Below, piece after piece: positions 1 to 8,466 of a stretch of 33,212 nt of DNA; the stretch's first letter is position 1, and every line of letters begins with the position of its first letter. A program made the position numbers and the translations under genes. A model generated the notes under the pieces. The model did not search any database and was not told where the DNA came from. It worked only from the letters and a program-made list of their open reading frames with translations. The stretch is from Scatonaster sp045598705 (lineage in GTDB: Bacteria; Bacillota; Clostridia; Saccharofermentanales; Saccharofermentanaceae): the NCBI GenBank assembly GCA_045598705.1, contig JAZLMM010000033.1, positions 1-33,212 of the forward strand, written 5' to 3'.

Positions 1-54
1 CGTGAGGTCCGGATAAAGGAAAGAGAACAGATCACCAAACTGAAAGTAGCCTGA
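1..54 (+). CDS. Possible 3' end of an upstream gene (partial)
   Basis: Frame 1 is open from the first base to a TGA at 52-54 and reads REVRIKEREQITKLKVA, a charged, helix-like tail that could be the C-terminus of a protein lying mostly outside the window. Seventeen codons are too few to identify it, and an open stretch of this length can occur by chance. Bases 55-172 hold no gene that I can see. They include a small inverted repeat (CAACT/AGTTG near 135-147) between this tail and the end of the minus-strand gene that follows. Confidence 0.25.
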   Translation, partial: REVRIKEREQITKLKVA

Positions 55-172
55 ATTAGATCAGGTAGAGGCATCAGGCTAGTGCCATTAAAGTGCTGGT
101 ATGGTATTCTTTTATCAGCGGTTTATAAATCTCAACTACAGAGTTGAAAATAGCCAATAAACATGTCTACAA

Positions 173-1510
173 TCAAATCTTGGTTGTATTCTGCCAGTTC
201 CCGCCTGGTTCGAAATTGCTGTTTGTTGCGAGTGTATCACCAAGATTGTTCGAGTACACGTGATCATAATCCACGGAAACTTCGACCTGGGTGCCGTCTT
301 CTCTCTCATATGTATTTACGCCTCGAATCGCCTCGGATTGCATTCTGGATATCCTGTCGGAACTTGATTCTCCGAATGTGGAAGTAGAAGACGACATCAC
401 CTGTGCATGATGAGCATTGCTTCTGTTCCACCATGCTTGATTAGCCGAATCATATGCTTCCTGCAAGGTGCGGTTAGCCTGCTGCATCGCTTGGAAATTT
501 GCCTGCTGTTGAGCGATGTTTTGCTGGGTATAGATTGCAACATCTCTTCGCATCTGTTCTTGCATCTTAAATGATTCCGAAGTGATATACGGATCTACTC
601 GGAAAGAACTTACAAATTTCTCGAAATCCTTATAATCTACATCGAAACGGTCTTTGAGACACATCATAGTAAATAGACCATCCACGGCCCAATCAATAAT
701 TCCATTACTCGGAATGTCTCCGAATGTGCCCGGTGCGGCCCCGTTGGAGGCGACCGATCTTCTCTGACCAAAGAGTCCGCCGAAAATGTTTCCCATAGCA
801 TATTGAGCCGGCAACTGATACCGAGATGCTTTCAAGATGAAGGCGATGACAATCCTCATTCTAACTTGGCCGACACTGACTTCATAGACTTTACAGGTTT
901 CTTCGAGATAGTACATTCTTCGTGGTACCGGTACCACGCCCGAACGCTGTGCCTCAAGATCAGTAAGGGTAATGAAATGGTTGAGTGCCTCCTGCCGGCT
1001 ATAGCCTGCGGCGGGGAAGGGCATGTTCCCAATAATATATGCATCGGTCATTTTGGCACCCTGAATCATCAGGTTAATATAGTAATTCGCATATTTCTCT
1101 GTATCCATAAACGGCATGAACGTAATCTTACTGATTCGATTTACTTCCGTAGAATAAGGACCGGATATCATCGGACACTTGGTATCGTCGACGTGGGATT
1201 CACCAGTGAAGAACGTAAAGACGGTGCCCATCTTGTTGCAGGCGGTGCATCGTATGGGCAACGGGAATGCGGAACTTGCCGCGTTCAGCATAAATGAACC
1301 ACTCGGCACATATGTGTCGGGCAGATCACAGGAGGCAAGTGGAAGATTCTGTGTCGGATCCGTGAACTTCATGCCAGAGGACACAGCGGGCATCCTCTTG
1401 AACGATACGTGTAACGAATTGCCGCAATGTGCACATTTGATGAATTCGGATTGGCCATCATAGTCAAGTGTTCCGCTACATGCCGGACATCTAATTACTT
1501 CAACACTCAT
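173..1510 (-). CDS. Zinc-ribbon hypothetical protein, 445 aa
   Basis: Function unknown. The N-terminus carries a clear zinc ribbon, C8-P-A-C11 and C26-A-H-C29, as in TFIIB/zinc-ribbon-headed bacterial proteins. A second CTAC motif followed by a later Cys lies near residues 85-115. The middle of the protein has no motif I recognise. The last ~130 residues are rich in Gln, Asn and Ser, with a probable coiled coil (MQEQMRRD to about QEAYDSANQAWW), and end in a YEREDGT-type strand region. No signal peptide or membrane segment is visible, so it is probably cytoplasmic. The start is supported by AAGGAGG at 1517-1523 (minus strand), six bases from the ATG. It is divergent from the RiPP precursor gene, with 187 bases between the two starts, so the promoters share one intergenic region. 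Whether it belongs to the peptide cluster is not shown by the sequence. Confidence 0.8.
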   Translation of the reverse strand: MSVEVIRCPACSGTLDYDGQSEFIKCAHCGNSLHVSFKRMPAVSSGMKFTDPTQNLPLASCDLPDTYVPSGSFMLNAASSAFPLPIRCTACNKMGTVFTFFTGESHVDDTKCPMISGPYSTEVNRISKITFMPFMDTEKYANYYINLMIQGAKMTDAYIIGNMPFPAAGYSRQEALNHFITLTDLEAQRSGVVPVPRRMYYLEETCKVYEVSVGQVRMRIVIAFILKASRYQLPAQYAMGNIFGGLFGQRRSVASNGAAPGTFGDIPSNGIIDWAVDGLFTMMCLKDRFDVDYKDFEKFVSSFRVDPYITSESFKMQEQMRRDVAIYTQQNIAQQQANFQAMQQANRTLQEAYDSANQAWWNRSNAHHAQVMSSSTSTFGESSSDRISRMQSEAIRGVNTYEREDGTQVEVSVDYDHVYSNNLGDTLATNSNFEPGGNWQNTTKI

Positions 1511-1614
1511 AGGAAGCCTCCTTCATGCCCTTTTCTTGATTATAGCATCTGCGCATGCCATGAACAGCGAAGAGAAAAAAGAAGAAGTGTGAACATATCG
1601 TTAAATCGTCATGA

Positions 1615-1648
1615 GAAAGCCTTTTTTCCAAAGGGTTTCTTCTATAAT
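1615..1648 (+). promoter_or_regulatory. Promoter with overlapping inverted repeat upstream of RiPP precursor
   Basis: A TATAAT -10 box lies at 1643-1648. Immediately upstream, over the place where a -35 box should be, is an imperfect inverted repeat GAAAGCCTTT (1615-1624) and AAAGGGTTTC (1630-1639) with a 5-base centre and one mismatch. No good TTGACA-like -35 is visible at 16-18 bases. A perfect -10 with a poor -35 overlapped by a dyad fits a regulated promoter. The dyad plus the following TTCT could instead act as a weak hairpin in RNA. The leader to the ATG at 1698 would be about 45 bases. Confidence 0.5.
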
Positions 1649-1697
1649 AGACATATCAACATTCTTTTGATTACTATGATTATTAAGGAGGAACAGT

Positions 1698-2096
1698 ATG
1701 AAGATATCGACAGAATTGATGAATCAGGCAAAACAGGCAACAAGCGTAGAAGAATTAATGGCGCTTGCACAAGAGAATGGTATGACGTTGAGTGAAGAGG
1801 AAGCAAAGAAGTATTTCGCCCAACTCAGACAGGAAGGCGCGCTCCAAGACGATGAACTGGATAACGTAGCAGGTGGCGGATTTTTCTGTGACGAATATGT
1901 ACCGCGCCCAGAAAGAGTCGCAATCGGAAGATCACCGGTTGATAATAAAGCGGTTTGCCCCCAATGTCTAGGCGGGCTCACCTATGGTGCGTCGCAGAGA
2001 GACGCGAATGGCGATTCCTTCGATCCAGCCAGTTGTTTCAAGTGTGGGCTGAATTTCCGCCACTACTGGGACGGTGATGAATGGACGAAGCCATAA
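1698..2096 (+). CDS. Nif11-type RiPP precursor peptide with double-glycine leader, 132 aa
   Basis: Likely precursor of a ribosomally made, modified peptide. Residues 1-61 match the Nif11-like leader type: a helical start (STELMNQAKQATSVEELMAL), an AxENGxxLSEEEAKKYFAQL segment, and the end DDELDNVAGGG with the double-glycine cleavage site at about G59-G61. The 71-residue remainder (FFCDEYVP onward) has five Cys: C64, C87, C90, C113 and C116. Four of them form C-P-Q-C and C-F-K-C pairs 22 residues apart, a zinc-ribbon-like spacing that is unusual for a RiPP core. AAGGAGG at 1685-1691 sits six bases before the ATG. The maturase gene starts 36 bases downstream in the same direction, followed by a C39-peptidase exporter that would cut after the GG. 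The leader call is strong. Which core residues are modified, and whether the whole region is released, is unknown. Confidence 0.85.
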   Translation: MKISTELMNQAKQATSVEELMALAQENGMTLSEEEAKKYFAQLRQEGALQDDELDNVAGGGFFCDEYVPRPERVAIGRSPVDNKAVCPQCLGGLTYGASQRDANGDSFDPASCFKCGLNFRHYWDGDEWTKP

Positions 2097-2132
2097 TAGT
2101 GGGACAGGTTATTGAGGTAAGAAAGGGTTGAC

Positions 2133-3533
2133 ATGAAGTATCTTTTGCAGCCATCTATTGCATTACGTTCATGGCAACTCGTTCCCTATGCGTATTACAT
2201 CAAGGGCGTACGGAATGCTCACGGATTGACGAGAGAAGAGTACGCTCTTTTGTTGCGTTGTGATGGTGAACAGGAAGTGGAGGATTCTCCACTTCTTCAG
2301 AAGCTTTGCCAACGGAACCTTTGCCGACCGGCAGAAGATAACGAGAAATTGACGGAATGGCAGAAGGAGAAAGTATATGCCAATCGTTATTTCCCAGCGA
2401 TGAACTGGATGCTTACCGGACGATGTAATTACAACTGTCGTCATTGCTTCAATGCTTCAGATCAGCATCGCCTACAAAGTGAGTTTACATGGGAAGAAGC
2501 CCGTGCACTCATCGATGAGGCAGCGGAATGTGGCATCCATGCTTTTACCATCACTGGCGGTGAGCCTATGATGCATCCGCATTTCATGGAGATCCTTCGT
2601 TCCATCGGGGAGCGGGGGATGTATGTGGAAGAGATGAATACGAATGGATTCTTCCTTACGAAAGAAATCTTGGATGAGATGAGATCAATCGGATGTGATC
2701 CGTTAATCAAGATTTCTTTTGACGGCATCGGACACCATGATTGGATGCGAAATCATTCAGGCGCAGAAGAGGATGCACTACGTGCTATCCGGCTTTGCGT
2801 GGAAAATGGATTCCGTGTCAAAGTCCAGACCAACGTACACCGATTGAATGTGGATTCTATGCTCTCGACGGCAGAAATCCTCAATGAACTGGGTGTACTT
2901 GAGATGCGGATCATCCGTACGACGGAATCTCCAAGGTGGAAGCAGAATGCGGGCGACGCCTGCCTGACGTTCGAAGAATACTTCGATCGGATGATCGAGT
3001 TTTCGCGAGAATATGCGAAGACTGAGGCGACGATGGAAGTTGATATCTGGCAATTACTGCACCTTTGTCCGAAACGGAAAACCTTTCGCGTACAGACGAT
3101 TCATTCGGATGAAGCACATTACCGAGATTCATTGCCCGTGTGCAAAGGGAATCGTGCCTTGATTGCAGTCGGTGCAAACGGTAACCTCTATCCATGCCAT
3201 CAGATGTCCGGATACTACGAACAGCAGAAGTGGTGTCTCGGAAATGTGAAGCAGGATGGACTAAAGAAGTGCTTGACGACTGGCCCCTATCTTCAGACAG
3301 TATGCGCAACGGTGGGAGAGCTTCTAAAGCATAATGATCAGTGTGCAGCATGTTCGTGGCGCACATACTGTTGCGCAGGATGCCGTGCGATCGGCCTTGC
3401 GTTGACGGATGATGTGTGGGGAGAAGATCGATCTAAATGCCTGTTCTTCAAGAATCATTATCTAGAGAAGGTCATTGACGCATTGCCCACGTATCGATCA
3501 AGTGGCCCTTTGCCAGGAAACCTTGAAAAATAG
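2133..3533 (+). CDS. Radical SAM/SPASM peptide maturase, 466 aa
   Basis: Predicted iron-sulfur enzyme that modifies the precursor peptide. The radical SAM motif is C98-xxx-C102-xx-C105 (GRCNYNCRHCFNASD), followed by the SAM-binding GGEP at 142-145. The C-terminal SPASM domain has a complete ligand set for auxiliary clusters: C337, C355 after G350, then C404-xx-C407-x5-C413-xxx-C417 and C436. An extra C414 and C368 are also present. The first ~90 residues, before the barrel, are short strands and helices that could form a leader-recognition (RRE/PqqD-like) fold; this is inference only. SPASM maturases of this kind make thioether, C-C or other crosslinks in RiPPs; the specific reaction cannot be read from sequence. 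It is the only candidate peptide-modifying enzyme directly next to the precursor, and lies 36 bases after it with no terminator between. Confidence 0.92.
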   Translation: MKYLLQPSIALRSWQLVPYAYYIKGVRNAHGLTREEYALLLRCDGEQEVEDSPLLQKLCQRNLCRPAEDNEKLTEWQKEKVYANRYFPAMNWMLTGRCNYNCRHCFNASDQHRLQSEFTWEEARALIDEAAECGIHAFTITGGEPMMHPHFMEILRSIGERGMYVEEMNTNGFFLTKEILDEMRSIGCDPLIKISFDGIGHHDWMRNHSGAEEDALRAIRLCVENGFRVKVQTNVHRLNVDSMLSTAEILNELGVLEMRIIRTTESPRWKQNAGDACLTFEEYFDRMIEFSREYAKTEATMEVDIWQLLHLCPKRKTFRVQTIHSDEAHYRDSLPVCKGNRALIAVGANGNLYPCHQMSGYYEQQKWCLGNVKQDGLKKCLTTGPYLQTVCATVGELLKHNDQCAACSWRTYCCAGCRAIGLALTDDVWGEDRSKCLFFKNHYLEKVIDALPTYRSSGPLPGNLEK

Positions 3534-3575
3534 AAGCAACCATTCTCTTATATATGGATTTCCGTGGAGATTTAC

Positions 3576-3594
3576 TTGTGAAATGCGGTACAAT
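3576..3594 (+). promoter_or_regulatory. Candidate promoter with TTGTGAA half-site before export genes
   Basis: TACAAT at 3589-3594 is a plausible -10 box, followed by a ~45-base leader to the ATG at 3640. Bases 3576-3593 read TTGTGAAATGCGGTACAA, with outer TTGT/ACAA symmetry and a TTGTGAA half-site also found upstream of three other genes in this window. No strong -35 is present at standard spacing. The element suggests the export genes can be transcribed separately from the precursor and maturase. This is a sequence-pattern call only. Confidence 0.35.
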
Positions 3595-3639
3595 AGAAAG
3601 AGCATATAATTCAAACCAAACGAATCGAGAATAGATAGT

Positions 3640-4065
3640 ATGAGTGAAGAGATATATCGTAAGAAAGTGTTGGATAAGGCGAAGTCGCCGGATAATCTAG
3701 ATGATTATATTCATTTATCCAATCCAGGCGTATGGCTATTACTTGTGAGCGTCATCGTGCTATTAGTGGGCGCGCTTATCTGGGGAATCTTCGGGAAGAT
3801 AGATAGCACCACACCTACGACGGTATTTGTAAAGGATAAGCAAGTCGTATGCATTGTGGCGGAGAAAGATCTACCTTCGGTTCAGGTGGGCTCGAAGGTC
3901 AAGTTTGATAAATATGAAGCCGAAATTGTTGAAATCGGCGGGCATGTGGAGAACCAAGTAGGCTATGTCTGCACATTATCCATGAATGAAATGCCTGAAG
4001 AAGGATTCTATGACGGTAAGATCATTATCGCCAGTTTCCACCCATTGTCATTCGTCCTGAATTGA
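3640..4065 (+). CDS. Short NHLM-type membrane-fusion (HlyD-like) protein, 141 aa
   Basis: Probably the envelope adaptor partner of the exporters that follow. The N-terminus EEIYRKKVLDKAKSPDNLDDY then SNPGVWLLL resembles the start of the NHLM bacteriocin-system secretion proteins. One strong membrane segment spans about residues 31-52. The outside part is only ~88 residues and looks like a single small beta domain, with VKDKQVVCIVAEKDLPSVQVGSKVKF as a barrel-like segment. Family members I know are roughly twice this length and carry a long coiled-coil hairpin, which is missing here. The coding frame is intact and ends with a natural TGA, so this looks like a compact form rather than a visible frameshift. 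The ribosome binding site is weak (GAGAATAG). The exporter ATG follows 10 bases after the stop. Confidence 0.75.
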   Translation: MSEEIYRKKVLDKAKSPDNLDDYIHLSNPGVWLLLVSVIVLLVGALIWGIFGKIDSTTPTTVFVKDKQVVCIVAEKDLPSVQVGSKVKFDKYEAEIVEIGGHVENQVGYVCTLSMNEMPEEGFYDGKIIIASFHPLSFVLN

Positions 4066-4075
4066 GGCATATGAT

Positions 4076-6247
4076 ATGGCGAGTGAGATAAGAAAACCGA
4101 TTACCAAGGGCGTGGCCAAAGTGCCCGTTGTCATGCAACTCGAAGCACTGGAATGTGGTGCGGCGAGCCTATGCATGATTCTTGCGTACTATAAGAAATG
4201 GGTGCCAATTGAACAAGTCCGTGAAGATTGCGGCGTTTCCCGAGATGGCGCCAATGCGAAGAATGTTGTCCGTGCTGCTCGTTTCTATGGTTTGGCTGCC
4301 AAGGGATATCGTTATGAGACTGAGACGCTGAAAGAGAAGGCAACGTTCCCGTGCATTATCCATTGGAATTTCAACCACTTTGTGGTACTGAATGGTTTTA
4401 AGGGTGGTAAAGCATATTTGAATGACCCGGCGAAAGGTTCTTACAGCCTTCCAATTGAACAGTTCGATGAGTCTTTCACAGGAATCTGCCTGCAATTTGA
4501 ACCAACCGAGGCATTTGAACCTTCTGGCAAACCGAAGAGTATGCTGTCGTTCGCCGCGAAACGCCTGAAAGGTTCCGGAACAGCAATTGTATTTACCATC
4601 ATGACAAGCGTTATTGCGGCGCTTCTGGGGTTTGTCCAGCCTGCGTTCTCTCGAGTCTTCTTGGATCACCTGTTGGTCGGCCATGACATGGATTGGATGG
4701 TGCCCTTCCTGATCTTCTTGGGCGTTTTCTATGCCGTTGAGATTCTCATGTCTGCCTTGCAGACGATCTACTCCTTGCGAATCAACGGCAAGATGGCCGC
4801 GGTCGGTAATGCGACATATATGTGGAAAGTATTGAAGATGCCGATGAAATTCTTTACCCAGCGTATGGCCGGTGATATTCAGGCACGACAAGGTTCCAAT
4901 GCGATGATTGCGAATACATTGATTGGTACGTTTGCACCGCTCCTTCTGAATTCCATCATGATGATCTTCTATTTTGTAATCATGCTGCGCTACAGTATTC
5001 TCCTCACAATCGTTGGATTGGCTTCACTGACTATCAACTCTTTCATTTCACAGTACATTTCCAAGAAACGCATGAATATCACCCGTGTATCATTGCGTGA
5101 GAATGCCAAGCTTTCTGTCGCTTCGGTAGCGGGTATTGAAATGATTGAAACAATCAAAGCATCCGGTGCGGAAAATGGATATTTCAAGAAGTGGTCTGGT
5201 TTCCAGGCGAGCGCTAATGCACAACAAGTGAAGTATATGAAGCTCAACCATTACTTAGGCATGATTCCGCAGTTTATCTCTACTCTGGCGAATCAGGCAG
5301 TGCTTTTCCTAGGTGTATGGCTGACAATGAATGGGAAATTCACAGTTGGTATGATCATGGCTTTCCAGGGCTTCCTCACATCGTTCATGACACCGGCATT
5401 GACGCTTGTTTCTGCGGGGCAGACCTTGCAGGAGATGCGCACCCAGATGGAACGTGTTGACGATGTAATGGAATATCCAGAAGATGAAGTATTCAACGAG
5501 AATATTCCACTAGAGGGACAGAAGCAACTCCGAGGCGATATTGAATTAAAGCATGTTACCTTCGGCTATTCACCACTGGCTGAGCCCTTGATTACTGATT
5601 TCAATATGTCGCTGAAGACTGGCCAAAGCATAGCCATTGTAGGAGCTTCCGGCTGTGGAAAATCAACGATTTCGAAGTTGATCTCCGGACTATATCGTCC
5701 TTGGGACGGAGAGATCCTATTTGACGGCAAGTCCTTCAACGAGATTCCGAAGAGCGTATTCCGCAGTTCACTGGCTACGGTTGACCAGGATATTGTCCTG
5801 TTTGAAGATACGATAGCGAATAACTTAAAGATGTGGGATGACAGCATACAAGACTTTGAGATCATCCTTGCGGCACATGATGCACAGATTCATGAAGATA
5901 TCATGCAACGCCCACAAGGTTATCAGCACAAGTTGCTGGAAGGCGGTAAAGATTTTTCCGGTGGCCAGCGCCAACGCATGGAGATTGCGCGCGCACTGGC
6001 TCAGGATCCAAGCGTGATTATTCTGGATGAAGCGACGAGTGCACTCGATGCGAAGACAGAATATGAAGTAGTCAAGGCGATTCGTGCACGAGGTGTTTCC
6101 ACCATCGTCATTGCACACCGATTGTCGACGATTCGCTCCTGTGATGAGATTATTGTCATGGATCAAGGAACAATCGTGGATCGTGGTACGCATCAAGAGT
6201 TAATGGAACGTTGCGAGATTTATCAGAGTCTCGTCACAGCGGAGTAA
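4076..6247 (+). CDS. NHLM-type peptidase-containing ABC exporter, 723 aa
   Basis: Cuts the double-glycine leader and exports the peptide across the membrane. Domain order is C39 peptidase (about 15-140), six-helix ABC membrane domain (about 165-460) and ATPase (about 495-715). Peptidase residues are all present: Q21 and C27 in QLEALECGAAS, H101 in NHFVV and D117 in NDPAKG. The ATPase has Walker A GASGCGKST at about 523, signature FSGGQRQR near 626, Walker B IILDEATSALD and the switch His in IAHRLST. Length fits the family. It is preceded by the fusion-like protein and followed by a second ABC gene with a 14-base gap, so the three are probably one operon. Both predicted precursors in this window end their leader in GGG and are plausible substrates. 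Confidence 0.95.
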   Translation: MASEIRKPITKGVAKVPVVMQLEALECGAASLCMILAYYKKWVPIEQVREDCGVSRDGANAKNVVRAARFYGLAAKGYRYETETLKEKATFPCIIHWNFNHFVVLNGFKGGKAYLNDPAKGSYSLPIEQFDESFTGICLQFEPTEAFEPSGKPKSMLSFAAKRLKGSGTAIVFTIMTSVIAALLGFVQPAFSRVFLDHLLVGHDMDWMVPFLIFLGVFYAVEILMSALQTIYSLRINGKMAAVGNATYMWKVLKMPMKFFTQRMAGDIQARQGSNAMIANTLIGTFAPLLLNSIMMIFYFVIMLRYSILLTIVGLASLTINSFISQYISKKRMNITRVSLRENAKLSVASVAGIEMIETIKASGAENGYFKKWSGFQASANAQQVKYMKLNHYLGMIPQFISTLANQAVLFLGVWLTMNGKFTVGMIMAFQGFLTSFMTPALTLVSAGQTLQEMRTQMERVDDVMEYPEDEVFNENIPLEGQKQLRGDIELKHVTFGYSPLAEPLITDFNMSLKTGQSIAIVGASGCGKSTISKLISGLYRPWDGEILFDGKSFNEIPKSVFRSSLATVDQDIVLFEDTIANNLKMWDDSIQDFEIILAAHDAQIHEDIMQRPQGYQHKLLEGGKDFSGGQRQRMEIARALAQDPSVIILDEATSALDAKTEYEVVKAIRARGVSTIVIAHRLSTIRSCDEIIVMDQGTIVDRGTHQELMERCEIYQSLVTAE

Positions 6248-6261
6248 GGAGGTGTCTGGAA

Positions 6262-8451
6262 ATGGGTGTATTTGATGAACAGTTGCGCTACCGTGAATCA
6301 ATCGAAAATGCAGATTTTGAAGACGCCATAGACTCCATTGCTAATGCGGTGATGGGGAACCGACTTCGTGAATCGCTAAGTCAGAATGAGATTGCGGGTT
6401 CCGCGATCGACGAGATCCTTCGATATTATCACTGTAAGCCGAAGCGCGATGAACTTCCTCGTCAGATTAAGACCGTAGATGAACAGATTGAATATCGTAT
6501 GCGACCGTTCGGTATCAAGAGCCGTGCGGTGACATTGGATAAAGGTTGGTATCACCATTCGGTCGGAGCAATGCTGGGCACTATGAAGGAGGATGGTTCA
6601 GCAATCGCCTTGATTCCTAGCAATTTATCTGGATATAATCTAGTCCACATTTCCTCTGGAAAACGGATGAAGCTGAATAGGAAAACCGAGAAACTAATCG
6701 ACAGTGAGGCAATCTGCTTCTATGAGCCACTTCCGCAGAAGGCCTTGACGATTGCCGATTTGTTGAAGTTTATGGTTCAGCAGTTGAGCATCGCGGACGG
6801 TGTTCTCTATATTGTCCTGATGGGGTTGGCGGCAGCATTAGGCTTGCTATCTCCTTTATTTACCAAGTGGTTGTTCAGTGATGTGTTGGAATATGGTAAT
6901 CTCAAAGTGTTGGTGTCATTGGCGGTATTCATGGTCTGTTTTTCAATCAGCCAACTGTGCTTCCAGACCTTCCGAGAACTGGTGAATACCCGCGTCGGAG
7001 TCAAACAGAGTATTGCGGTTCAAGCCGCCGTCATGAACCGAATTATGAGTTTGCCAACGAGCTTCTTCAAGCAATACTCTGCCGGTGAATTATCTCAACG
7101 TGCGTCCTATGTTCAGACGTTATGTTCTACACTCTTCAGCACCATTGGTATCACTGGTCTGACGTCGCTGTTTTCCTTGGTCTATATCGCTCAGATCTTC
7201 GTCTTTGCCCCTTCACTTGTAGTGCCTTCTTTAATTATTACATGTGCAACCATTGGATTGTCACTTCTTACGACATTTGCGCAGATTAAGATTACACGTG
7301 AGAAGATGGAACTTTCCGCCAAGACGAGTGGTATGACCTATTCTATGATTAAAGGCGTCCAGAAGATTAAGCTTGCCGGTGCAGAGAAGCGCATGTTCTC
7401 ACGTTGGGCCAGACAGTATGCCAAAGAAGCCCAGCTCGAGTACAATCCGCCATTGTTCCTGAAACTGAGCAGCACGCTCTCGCTTACGCTGTCTCTGATT
7501 GGTACACTGATTATCTATGTTGTGGCAGTAGAGAATAACATAAGTGTTGCGGATTATTACGCGTTTAACACCGCATACGGTATGGTCTCGTCAGCATTTA
7601 TGTCTGTTGCTTCCATTGCTATTACTGTGGCGAACATTCGCCCGACGCTTGAGATGGCACGCCCAATCATGGAGACTGAACCGGAGCGTCATGACAATAA
7701 AGAGTCAGTGGTGGAATTATCAGGTGAGATTGAATTGTCGCATGTCTCATTCCGTTACAATGAGACTTCGCCGAATGTACTCAACGATTTGTCTTTGCGC
7801 ATCGAGCCAGGTGAGTATCTGGCGATTGTAGGTGCTACAGGATGTGGCAAAACCACGCTTTTCCGTTTGCTGCTTGGGTTCGAGACACCGCAAAGAGGCA
7901 ATATTTCTTTCGATAAGAAGAACGTGGTCAACTTGGATCTAGAGTCACTTCGTCGCAAAATCGGTGTGGTCATGCAAGGTGGCAGTCTTTTCATGGGCGA
8001 TATCTACTCGAATATCGTCATTACTGCACCTCAACTGACTTTGGATGAGGCCTGGGAAGCGGCGGAGATCGCTTCTGTTGCGGATGACATTCGCCGTATG
8101 CCAATGGGGATGCACACGCAGATCAGCGAAGGTCAGGGTGGAATATCCGGTGGTCAGAAGCAGCGCTTGATGATTGCGCGTGCCGTGGCCTCGAAGCCGA
8201 AGATCCTCATGTTCGATGAAGCAACGAGTGCATTGGACAACATGACACAGAAGAAGGTGTCGGAAGCTATTGATTCGCTTCACTGTACACGTATCGTCAT
8301 CGCCCATCGTCTATCAACGATCCAGCACGCGGACCGAATCATCTTCTTGGATAAAGGAACGATTGCAGAAGAGGGTACGTATGAAGAACTCATCGCAAAG
8401 AAGGGGCTTTTCGCAGAATTGGTTGAGCGCCAACGCTTAGATGTAGACTGA
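6262..8451 (+). CDS. NHLM-type ABC transporter ATP-binding/permease protein without peptidase, 729 aa
   Basis: Second ABC half-transporter of the NHLM export pair, likely forming a heteromeric exporter with the gene before it. The first ~190 residues are a non-peptidase N-terminal region typical of this subfamily (GYNLVHISSGKRMKLNRKTE, then an acidic and aromatic stretch). The membrane domain follows at about 195-480 and the ATPase at 495-725. The ATPase shows Walker A GATGCGKTT at about 524, signature ISGGQKQR, Walker B ILMFDEATSALD and IAHRLST. The start is chosen at 6262 because AAGGAGG lies at 6246-6252. The frame is open upstream to 6211, but that would overlap the preceding gene and has no binding site. 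Both ATP sites look catalytically complete, so this is not an obviously degenerate partner. Confidence 0.93.
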   Translation: MGVFDEQLRYRESIENADFEDAIDSIANAVMGNRLRESLSQNEIAGSAIDEILRYYHCKPKRDELPRQIKTVDEQIEYRMRPFGIKSRAVTLDKGWYHHSVGAMLGTMKEDGSAIALIPSNLSGYNLVHISSGKRMKLNRKTEKLIDSEAICFYEPLPQKALTIADLLKFMVQQLSIADGVLYIVLMGLAAALGLLSPLFTKWLFSDVLEYGNLKVLVSLAVFMVCFSISQLCFQTFRELVNTRVGVKQSIAVQAAVMNRIMSLPTSFFKQYSAGELSQRASYVQTLCSTLFSTIGITGLTSLFSLVYIAQIFVFAPSLVVPSLIITCATIGLSLLTTFAQIKITREKMELSAKTSGMTYSMIKGVQKIKLAGAEKRMFSRWARQYAKEAQLEYNPPLFLKLSSTLSLTLSLIGTLIIYVVAVENNISVADYYAFNTAYGMVSSAFMSVASIAITVANIRPTLEMARPIMETEPERHDNKESVVELSGEIELSHVSFRYNETSPNVLNDLSLRIEPGEYLAIVGATGCGKTTLFRLLLGFETPQRGNISFDKKNVVNLDLESLRRKIGVVMQGGSLFMGDIYSNIVITAPQLTLDEAWEAAEIASVADDIRRMPMGMHTQISEGQGGISGGQKQRLMIARAVASKPKILMFDEATSALDNMTQKKVSEAIDSLHCTRIVIAHRLSTIQHADRIIFLDKGTIAEEGTYEELIAKKGLFAELVERQRLDVD

Positions 8452-8466
8452 TTTCCGATAAGCTTG

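Noticed and set aside
803..1297. A 164-codon plus-strand frame inside the zinc-ribbon gene
   Set aside because: No ribosome site or motif, and antisense to a gene with a clear zinc ribbon and start signal.
6211..6261. Upstream start for the second ABC gene
   Set aside because: It would overlap the preceding gene by 37 bases and has no ribosome site, whereas the ATG at 6262 has AAGGAGG at the right distance.
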